Source: Methyloglobulus sp. (lineage in GTDB: Bacteria > Pseudomonadota > Gammaproteobacteria > Methylococcales > Methylomonadaceae). From it: DNA of 34,376 nt. The DNA lies in NCBI GenBank assembly GCA_013141505.1, contig JABFQX010000048.1, positions 1 to 34,376 on the forward strand. The letters are read 5' to 3'. A program made the position numbers and the translations under genes. Shown here one piece after another: positions 8,012 to 14,846 of the stretch; the first letter of the stretch is position 1; the number at the start of each line of letters is the position of its first letter. Under the pieces are notes generated by a model, which was not told where the DNA came from, did not search any database, and saw only the letters and a program-made list of their open reading frames with translations.

Positions 8012-8788
8012 ATGAAAATTCAATCTATTTTAGGCACTTTAGCTACATTATGGTGCATTTCCAGTTATTCTGCTGAACTTGACCGGGCTTCTGTAGAAAA
8101 ACTGCTCACGAACACCAACGGTATCGACAAACCCGCCGACCTGCGCCGCAAGGATTTGACTGACCTGGATTTATCGTCGCTGGATTTCACCCATGCTGAC
8201 CTTTGGGGTTCCGATTTGCGTCGGGCAAACCTGAGTAACAGTAATTTGTCGGGATTGAATCTCGATTTAACCGTCATGACCAAGATTAACTTGACCGGTG
8301 CCAACCTTGCCAATACCAGTATTTTTGGCGTACATATGGGCGGTGCTAATTTGAGCAACGCCAATCTTAGCAAAAGTCGATTTATTGCCAATCTGGATCG
8401 TTCCAAGCTCAATAACGCCAATCTTACCCAGGCTGATTGGGGCGTGGACATGAAAAACCAGCCGATGGGGCTGATGCGGGTCAGCCTAAATAATGTTGAT
8501 TTGTCCGGTGCAGACCTGACTGATGCCAATCTTAATCGAGCCTTATTGCGGCAAGCTAATTTGACCGGCAGCACACTACGGAATACCGTCCTTTTTGGTG
8601 CCGATCTTTCCGGTGCAGACTTTACCAATGCGGATTTATCGGGGGCAGATTTATCCGGCACCAACCTGACCGATGCCAATTTTACAGGCGCTACCTTAAC
8701 CGGAACCCGTTTTACAGGTGCGACCGAAAAATCCTTGCTCAAAGGCTTGGAAACAGCTAAAAACTTGAATTCTGCCATTTTCAAATAA
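8012..8788 (+). CDS. Exported pentapeptide-repeat protein
   Basis: A 258-residue protein with a short signal peptide (cleavage probably near SYSA, residue 20). After a linker of about 25 residues it consists almost wholly of A(D/N)LXX pentapeptide repeats, for example ADLSGADLSGTNLTDANFTG near the C-terminus, which fold into a right-handed quadrilateral beta-helix. The repeats are interrupted once around residues 130-160 by a less regular insert (WGVDMKNQPMGLMRV). Export sets it apart from cytoplasmic gyrase-protecting pentapeptide proteins of the Qnr type; the role in the envelope is unknown. The long open frame on the opposite strand is only the antisense of the repeats. Confidence 0.9.
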   Translation: MKIQSILGTLATLWCISSYSAELDRASVEKLLTNTNGIDKPADLRRKDLTDLDLSSLDFTHADLWGSDLRRANLSNSNLSGLNLDLTVMTKINLTGANLANTSIFGVHMGGANLSNANLSKSRFIANLDRSKLNNANLTQADWGVDMKNQPMGLMRVSLNNVDLSGADLTDANLNRALLRQANLTGSTLRNTVLFGADLSGADFTNADLSGADLSGTNLTDANFTGATLTGTRFTGATEKSLLKGLETAKNLNSAIFK

Positions 8789-8848
8789 TATTCTCGTACA
8801 TAATCAGCGTTACAACTGGATGGATTCATTATTACCGTAGTTCGAAAT

Positions 8849-10513
8849 TCAGGCAAAAAACTGACTGGCGCTTAATAAAGTTTTATAGATCCCCCAAGCT
8901 AACGGCAACAAAACCGCAAGCCACGCCAGCAATACTGTTATCGGATGCGTAGCTTTGATAAGCACGTTAGTTTCGGCGCCGCCTTCGAACACAGTTTCGT
9001 GGGCAATCCGTTTTTCAGCCGCTAATTCGCTTTCGGTCATGAACCATTTATCCGCCACTGGCCGGATTAACAGGTTACACAACAAACCCACCATCAACAT
9101 GCCTGCCAAAATCAGCATGGTCTGGTTGTAGACTTGCGCCCGTGGAATCCCCAATTGCAATTGATACTCCCGCATGTAATTGACAATAACCGGCCCCAAT
9201 ATTCCCGCCGTCGCCCAGGCAGTCAATAACCGCCCGTGAATGGCACCGACCATTTGCGTGCCGAATAAATCAGCAAGGTAAGCCGGCACAGTGGAAAAGC
9301 CACCGCCATACATGCTTAAAATCAGGCAAAATGCACCTACAAATAGCAATTTATTACCCGTATTGGCACTTTCTGGAATACTGACATACAACAATCCGCC
9401 TAGAAAAAAGAAGACGATATAGGTCATTTTTCGGCCTAATTTGTCCGAAAAACTTGCCCACAAAAATCGTCCACCAATATTAAACAAGCTCAGCAAAGCG
9501 GTAAATCCGGCTGCTACAGTGGCTATCGCAGCTAATTGCTCTTTATCCAAATCGGCATAAGGCTTGGCGATGCCGACAAGCTGGCCGCCAAAAACCTCCT
9601 GTAACATCGGGGATGACATGCCTATGATGCCAATGCCGGCGCTGACGTTCATACATAACACCATCCACAACAACCAAAACTGCTTGATTTTGAAAACATT
9701 TTTTACATTGACATGATTCTTGGTAATCATTCTATTTATTTTCAGGCTGTCCGGCGGACTCCAGTTGGCAGGTTGCCAATCTGCGGCAGGTATCCGGTAA
9801 CCTAAAGCACCAGCCATCATGAACAGGAAATAAATCGATGCCATAACAATAAACGTCGGCATTACCCCGACATCAGAATCAGTCGAAAAATATTTGATTA
9901 ATTGTGCTGCCAAGGGCGATCCGATCATCGCGCCGCCGCCAAAGCCCATGATCGCCATGCCGGTCGCCATGCCTCGACGGTCTGGAAACCATTTGATCAA
10001 GGTCGAAACCGGTGATATGTAACCCAAGCCTAAGCCAATGCCGCCAATGACACCGGAGCCTAACAGCATCATCCAGAATTGGTGGTGATAAATGCCCAAT
10101 GCAGAAAACAACATGCCACCACACCAGCAGCAGGCGCTGACGACTGCGGCTTTGCGGGGGCCGACATGCTCCAGCCAACCGCCCCACAGGGCGGCAGATG
10201 AACCCAGAAATACAAAAAACAAGGTGTACATCCAGCCCAAAGTCGAAATTTTCCAGTCACAATGGGTCACTGTCAGTTCCTGTAAAAAACCTATCTCAGC
10301 CCCACAAACGGCGGCTTCTTTAATGCCAACCGCTTTTGAAAGCGGCAGCCAGAACACCGAAAAACCGTAAGCCATGCCGATACATAAATGTACCGCCAAC
10401 GCCGCAGGCGGCACTAGCCAACGGTTGAAACCAGGATGGGCAATAATGCGTTCTTTAGCTAAAAAGCCCGGTAATGTTTTTATTGACACTGTTTTGTCTA
10501 TTGCAGCAGCCAT
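8849..10513 (-). CDS. MFS transporter, oxalate/formate antiporter (OFA) family
   Basis: A 554-residue 12-helix major-facilitator transporter. Features typical of OFA members are the early GMAYGFSVFWLPLS helix, the GWMYTLFFVFLGSSAALWG segment, the RRGMATGMAIMGFGGGA loop-helix after TM4/5, and NVKNVFKIKQFWLLWMVLC leading into TM7. It is longer than the usual 400-430 residues, with a long TM1-2 loop holding two Cys and a C-terminal extension with another helix. Substrate is probably a small carboxylate, such as formate, oxalate or pyruvate, but sequence does not decide. ATG at 10513 is preferred over GTG at 10519 because GGAG is 9 nt upstream. It lies about 15 bp after a DUF4124 gene on the same strand, so co-transcription is possible. 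Confidence 0.88.
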   Translation of the reverse strand: MAAAIDKTVSIKTLPGFLAKERIIAHPGFNRWLVPPAALAVHLCIGMAYGFSVFWLPLSKAVGIKEAAVCGAEIGFLQELTVTHCDWKISTLGWMYTLFFVFLGSSAALWGGWLEHVGPRKAAVVSACCWCGGMLFSALGIYHHQFWMMLLGSGVIGGIGLGLGYISPVSTLIKWFPDRRGMATGMAIMGFGGGAMIGSPLAAQLIKYFSTDSDVGVMPTFIVMASIYFLFMMAGALGYRIPAADWQPANWSPPDSLKINRMITKNHVNVKNVFKIKQFWLLWMVLCMNVSAGIGIIGMSSPMLQEVFGGQLVGIAKPYADLDKEQLAAIATVAAGFTALLSLFNIGGRFLWASFSDKLGRKMTYIVFFFLGGLLYVSIPESANTGNKLLFVGAFCLILSMYGGGFSTVPAYLADLFGTQMVGAIHGRLLTAWATAGILGPVIVNYMREYQLQLGIPRAQVYNQTMLILAGMLMVGLLCNLLIRPVADKWFMTESELAAEKRIAHETVFEGGAETNVLIKATHPITVLLAWLAVLLPLAWGIYKTLLSASQFFA

Positions 10514-10528
10514 GTTCACAAACTCCGT

Positions 10529-11137
10529 TTACCTAGGCGACCAAGATCGCTGAATTGTATTTGTCGATATCCCTGGCTTGTCTTGCGGTTCAGGCGGAGG
10601 CATTTGCCGAGAATACGCATGCGATTGCCCGTGATGCTGCTCTTGGTCGTGGTTATGGTGGTGCTGTTGCATGTTCGGATCCCATGAGCTATTAGGGGGA
10701 TTAGGCGGGTAGCCCCCATTGTTCCAATACCGACCTCGACCATAGGGCGGGGCAACAATAATTGGCTGATTTTGGCGTTGCTGTTCTTCAATTACTCGTT
10801 GCTGTTCTGCAAGTGCCTGTTTCTCTTGTGCCATTACGCTACGCCGTTGTAATTCCAAACTTTCCTGCTTCTCAAGCTCTGCTTGCCGTTGTTTTTCCGC
10901 TTGCAGTACTTCTGCTTTCTCGGCAGCCAGTTTATCCTGCCAAGCCCTTAATTTAAGCTTATCTTCTTCCACTTTTTGCGGCGATGTTTCTCGTATGACC
11001 GCCTGCGGGGCTTCCCCTTCCGCACATTGCTCATGTTGGTAAACGATTTTACCGCCTGATTTGCACTTAAAAACTTCGGCCTGCACCGACAAAGACATTG
11101 TCAACATAAAAATAATGGCTGAACTCCTGACATTCAT
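10529..11137 (-). CDS. Exported DUF4124-domain protein with Gln/Glu-rich coiled coil
   Basis: A 202-residue exported protein. The signal peptide (to about residue 20, ending VQA) is followed by EVFKCKSGGKIVYQHEQC, the two-Cys DUF4124 motif. Then comes a long charged coiled coil rich in Glu, Gln and Ala (about 55-125) and a Pro/Asn/Gly-rich tail that includes a His cluster (HHHNHDQEQHH) around residues 158-168. The start has a strong AAAGGAG about 8 nt upstream. It resembles the next gene upstream in signal peptide, DUF4124 motif and coiled coil, and is probably a tandem-duplication paralogue. The family has no assigned biochemical role. The His cluster could bind metal; that is inference. Confidence 0.83.
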   Translation of the reverse strand: MNVRSSAIIFMLTMSLSVQAEVFKCKSGGKIVYQHEQCAEGEAPQAVIRETSPQKVEEDKLKLRAWQDKLAAEKAEVLQAEKQRQAELEKQESLELQRRSVMAQEKQALAEQQRVIEEQQRQNQPIIVAPPYGRGRYWNNGGYPPNPPNSSWDPNMQQHHHNHDQEQHHGQSHAYSRQMPPPEPQDKPGISTNTIQRSWSPR

Positions 11138-11247
11138 GATTGCATCTCCTTTTTATAACCCATTGACTAATAAAAATTATTCCCTTTCATTACCTTATTT
11201 CAATCATATTGTTACTGCATTTTTACATTTTACCGGCAAGAGCCATC

Positions 11248-11658
11248 TCAATAATGACCGCCGCTGCCGTAGGGTGGTGGGTAAATAAACCCTCTTCCTG
11301 GCCCACCAGAACGTTGTTGCGCTGCAATTGCTTCTCTTTCTCGTGCCTCGATACCACGTCGTTCCAGATCTAATTTTTCTTGTCGTTCTTGCTCAGATTG
11401 CCGCTGCTTTTCTGCTTCCACATTGGCACGATCATTTGCCGCTTCTTCTTCCTGTTCAGCTTTTAAGTTTGCTTTTGCTTCTTCCATTTCCTGTGGTGTC
11501 ATTTCTTTTATGTTTAGCAAACCCTGGGTTGTCTCTGGGGTACAGGCTGACCGCTGGTAGATAATTTCACCTTTTGCGGATTTGCACTTGAACACCTCGG
11601 CATTCGCCGGTAAAGACATTGCAATCAAAACCATACCTATTGTCTTGAAAATTTTCAT
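11248..11658 (-). CDS. Exported DUF4124-domain protein (short paralogue)
   Basis: A 136-residue exported protein: signal peptide ending ANA (about residue 20), then EVFKCKSAKGEIIYQRSAC, the DUF4124 two-Cys motif. A Glu/Ala/Gln-rich coiled coil follows (about 50-110), with a Gly/Pro/Tyr tail ending GSGGHY. A very good ribosome site, AGGAGG, lies 5 nt before the ATG. It is about 110 bp upstream of a longer paralogue that has the same first 100 residues in outline. Function is unknown. Confidence 0.83.
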   Translation of the reverse strand: MKIFKTIGMVLIAMSLPANAEVFKCKSAKGEIIYQRSACTPETTQGLLNIKEMTPQEMEEAKANLKAEQEEEAANDRANVEAEKQRQSEQERQEKLDLERRGIEAREREAIAAQQRSGGPGRGFIYPPPYGSGGHY

Positions 11659-11692
11659 AATGCCCTCCTAACCTAATACTGTACTTAACCTG

Positions 11693-12793
11693 CTACTTGG
11701 CTTTAGCTTCCTCTTTATCCGCGATAACCAACCGTGCCAGTCGACGCAAGCCATCCGAGGAAATCTCTAATCCCAACGGTGAACCGATATTGTCAAGCTC
11801 GTACATAACATCGGTCGCTGCTATAAATGTCATATAACGCAAGGCCTTAAGTTCCGGCAATTGTTTTGCCAGGGTACGCAATTGCGGTGCCAGCTTCTCC
11901 CAGGTTTGAGTAAAAAACACCCGCACAGGATCACTGCTATTGGGGCTTTGTGCCTTCAACCCTGACTGAAAAGCCGTCCGTGACTCTGCTAAAATTTCCG
12001 TCAAGCTGTGCTTTAACTCTTGCGATTGGCTTTCGCTAGCGGCCTGGTCAATCGCTTTAGTCAAAAATGCATCCCATTCTTTCCAGGTCGTCTGCCATTG
12101 CCTTTGTTCTGCTTCGGTGAAGGGCGCTTCAGGTTTCGGGGTTATTTTTTTAGGTGATGCATCAAAAGCCATGTTGATTTTAATGCCATTGTCATTGGCA
12201 TCAGCACTGCTGAACTTTAAGGTGCTTAATATTTTTTTGACTTCCGGCGTGCTATCTTTCGGCAAAAAACTGGTCAACGTCTTTTCCATATCGGGACGGG
12301 ACTTATTTAAATCCAGCTTTAGGCTTGCCAATTTGGGTTCAGCAGCCCGTTTTATAAGATCCATCAACTTATCTACCGTAAGTTGCTGACCATTCTGGTC
12401 ATAGGCATTGGCTTTAGTCACTGGCAAGCTGATGGTTGAATGGTCTGCACTGATGGTTGGCTTTTGGAATGTTTCCAGTGCACCATCCCAGGCCAAGACG
12501 GTCAGGCATTGTCCAGCGATGGCGGTGCCAAGCTGAGCCTGCACATCATTTAACATTTTGACCTGCCCACCTTCCCCGGCAATTCTGGGATTGCTGAGTT
12601 TTAGGAAACTGCATTTATGTTTGTCATTCCAAACTTCCGCAGAGCCGCCCTCCCCTGTAAAAAGCTGGCTGACGACCGCTTTTTTGATTAAGGTGTAATC
12701 CAACGCTATTGGCAGGGTGTAAGGATCCGCTACACCGATTTCAGTCGATACCGCCAATAAGACGGCAATCATGGTTGGTAAGTATTTTTTCAT
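11693..12793 (-). CDS. Exported protein of unknown function
   Basis: I do not recognise the family. The 366-residue protein has a signal peptide (MKKYLPTMIAVLLAVSTEIGVA, cleavage near residue 22) and a soluble mixed alpha/beta mature part, with no further membrane segment. Two Cys (in KHKCSF and GQCLTV, about residues 61 and 95) could form a disulfide. The C-terminal half is helical and charged. It sits 43 bp after the LTA-synthase-like gene and 34 bp before a DUF4124 gene, all on the minus strand, so a shared transcript and an envelope role are likely. Confidence 0.75.
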   Translation of the reverse strand: MKKYLPTMIAVLLAVSTEIGVADPYTLPIALDYTLIKKAVVSQLFTGEGGSAEVWNDKHKCSFLKLSNPRIAGEGGQVKMLNDVQAQLGTAIAGQCLTVLAWDGALETFQKPTISADHSTISLPVTKANAYDQNGQQLTVDKLMDLIKRAAEPKLASLKLDLNKSRPDMEKTLTSFLPKDSTPEVKKILSTLKFSSADANDNGIKINMAFDASPKKITPKPEAPFTEAEQRQWQTTWKEWDAFLTKAIDQAASESQSQELKHSLTEILAESRTAFQSGLKAQSPNSSDPVRVFFTQTWEKLAPQLRTLAKQLPELKALRYMTFIAATDVMYELDNIGSPLGLEISSDGLRRLARLVIADKEEAKAK

Positions 12794-12836
12794 GCGTGTT
12801 CTCTTTATAGGATAGTTCTAAAATACTGCTATTCGG

Positions 12837-14687
12837 TTAATCGTTCTTTGGCGTTACAAGTGTATCTGACACATCGATCACGGTTTTTTGAGGTGCTTCA
12901 TCAGGAATAACTGACGGGTGCTTCATCCGGGTAAATTGCCGACCTATGAACAGATCATTGCTCACTTGGGTGACATCTTGCAGCCATTGCGTGGATTTTT
13001 GACAACTTTCAGAAAACGGGGGTTCCTTGCAAACATCAACCTTGCCATCTTTCAGGATATTGAAATGTAACCCTGGCAATGGCCTAACCCGCATATCCAG
13101 CAAAGGATGGGTGTAATCAATGATGGTTGGCTCATGCGCACCCAACAAATCAAGAAGCAATTTTGGGAATTGATAAAGTGGCAAGCTACCAACTTTCAAC
13201 GGGCCTTTTTTGCCGTCAATAATAATCATTGGGGTGCTCACATAGAACTTAAACATCGCCGGAGTAAAATCGCTACGATTGGCAGCCAACACCCCCGAGT
13301 CGACATAACCGGCAAAGTTTTCCCCCAAGAAAGGTAGGTGGTCACCAAACACGGCAATAATGCTATCGGGGTCGCGCTTGCGGATCTCGTTGATGAACGC
13401 CATTAACTCGCGCGATTTATAATAGGCGGTATTCGCGTAGGTGGTCACTTCTTCAACTGTAGATCGCGAGGTGATTTTGTCTGGGCGCGACGCACTCAAC
13501 GGGTAATTCCAGTGCCCAAAATAGGTTACGATATAATCGAGTATCGGCTCTTTTTTTTCCAATGACGGCGCTATTTTTTCGATAACCTGCCGATACAGGG
13601 TCGCATCGGACATGAATTCCCGGTTCATATCATCCTGGACAAAATCCTGTATTGACCAGTAAGTCTTGAAACCGATATTCCGGTATGCATTGACACGATT
13701 CCAGAACACCGGCACATTAGGATGCGAGGCAATCGTACGGTAACCCTTATCAGCGAGAATGTGCGGAAGGCACGGCACGGAGTTTTTTAATTGCCGCTCA
13801 AACTTAACATTGTCTTTCGTCACTGGAAAACCGCACAGCACTTCAAATTCCGAATTCGCCGTGTACCCGCCAAATACCGGTGGCATGGCGACAGAATAAT
13901 CGGTGCTTTTCCAGAGTTTACGAAATTCTGGCGATAAAGGATTTTGGTTGTACCCCGCTTTTTTTAAGCGATTGGGATCCCAAAAGGATTCTAATAGCAC
14001 CAAATGGATGTTTCGGGGCGAAAATATTTTTTCAGGTTCGACAGGGCTTTTCTCAGGAATAGTCGCCAGTAAATGTCGGGCAGATTCTTCGGCAAGATCC
14101 ACATCTGGCGCAGCATCAGCCAAGGCAAAATAGCGGCTACCCTCTTGCAAACTGTATACCGTCGCGCCGTGCCAAACATAATTAGAACGCTGATCCCAAA
14201 CTGAATTGCCGGTGTACTTGTCGATAGGATCTACTATCATGGTGGGGTTGTAGACAATGGTCAGACCCAACAATAATAGTGTCGAAATCGCCAGGTAAGC
14301 GCTCCAATGCCGCATACTAAAATTGAACAATAACAAACCACCGATGGCAGCCAGGACTAAAGCAGCGGCAAAAAAGCGCCAGCCTTCTAAAATCAATAAC
14401 AAGGAATGCAGGGCAAAAACATCATCTGGCATGATGGGGCCGCCAAAAAATGCAATTTTTATGGCATTGCCAACATAAAAAAGCCCCATCAACAACGCTT
14501 GTATTATCAAAAAAACCCACACCCGTTTTGATAATGCGAAAATAATATAGGCGACCAAAAGCTGCAACAGGAAATCTAAAGGCACCGCATTGGCTTTTAT
14601 CACCACATCGAATTTCACCGCACTGATTAGGTAAAATACAAGGTATAACAGCGCGGTAGAAATTAAGGGTATGAGTTTAGTGGGCAT
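12837..14687 (-). CDS. LTA synthase family membrane sulfatase-fold phosphotransferase
   Basis: A 616-residue inner-membrane protein with about five N-terminal helices (residues 8-150) and a periplasmic alkaline-phosphatase/sulfatase-fold domain (about 220-560). Metal/nucleophile motifs are present: LLESFWD (Glu about 233), GGYTANSEF with the nucleophilic Thr about 276, FGHWNYP (His about 392), and FGDHLPFLG (Asp-His about 449-450). These match the LtaS/OpgB type, which transfer phosphoglycerol or phosphoethanolamine from phospholipids. In a Gram-negative the acceptor is more likely a periplasmic glucan or a surface polysaccharide than lipoteichoic acid; this is inference. A C-terminal tail of about 55 residues has two Cys. 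It is the first gene of a same-strand run to 8849. Confidence 0.88.
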   Translation of the reverse strand: MPTKLIPLISTALLYLVFYLISAVKFDVVIKANAVPLDFLLQLLVAYIIFALSKRVWVFLIIQALLMGLFYVGNAIKIAFFGGPIMPDDVFALHSLLLILEGWRFFAAALVLAAIGGLLLFNFSMRHWSAYLAISTLLLLGLTIVYNPTMIVDPIDKYTGNSVWDQRSNYVWHGATVYSLQEGSRYFALADAAPDVDLAEESARHLLATIPEKSPVEPEKIFSPRNIHLVLLESFWDPNRLKKAGYNQNPLSPEFRKLWKSTDYSVAMPPVFGGYTANSEFEVLCGFPVTKDNVKFERQLKNSVPCLPHILADKGYRTIASHPNVPVFWNRVNAYRNIGFKTYWSIQDFVQDDMNREFMSDATLYRQVIEKIAPSLEKKEPILDYIVTYFGHWNYPLSASRPDKITSRSTVEEVTTYANTAYYKSRELMAFINEIRKRDPDSIIAVFGDHLPFLGENFAGYVDSGVLAANRSDFTPAMFKFYVSTPMIIIDGKKGPLKVGSLPLYQFPKLLLDLLGAHEPTIIDYTHPLLDMRVRPLPGLHFNILKDGKVDVCKEPPFSESCQKSTQWLQDVTQVSNDLFIGRQFTRMKHPSVIPDEAPQKTVIDVSDTLVTPKND

Positions 14688-14846
14688 ATGGTTCTGGCAA
14701 TAAACGTATTTAGGTTAAGACTACATCGACCAAGATGAATGCAATATGAACTGGGCATATTAACATATCCCTAATCACACCTATTTATAGCCTATATGTC
14801 AGCCGCAACATATCAACTTAAATTAATGCGTTGGATGCCGCCTGCT

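Noticed and set aside
8065-8856. Long open frame of 263 codons on the minus strand opposite the pentapeptide gene
   Set aside because: It reads as Ser/Ala/Arg/Lys-rich low complexity because it is antisense to the repeated AxLxx codons; it has no family match and no ribosome site.
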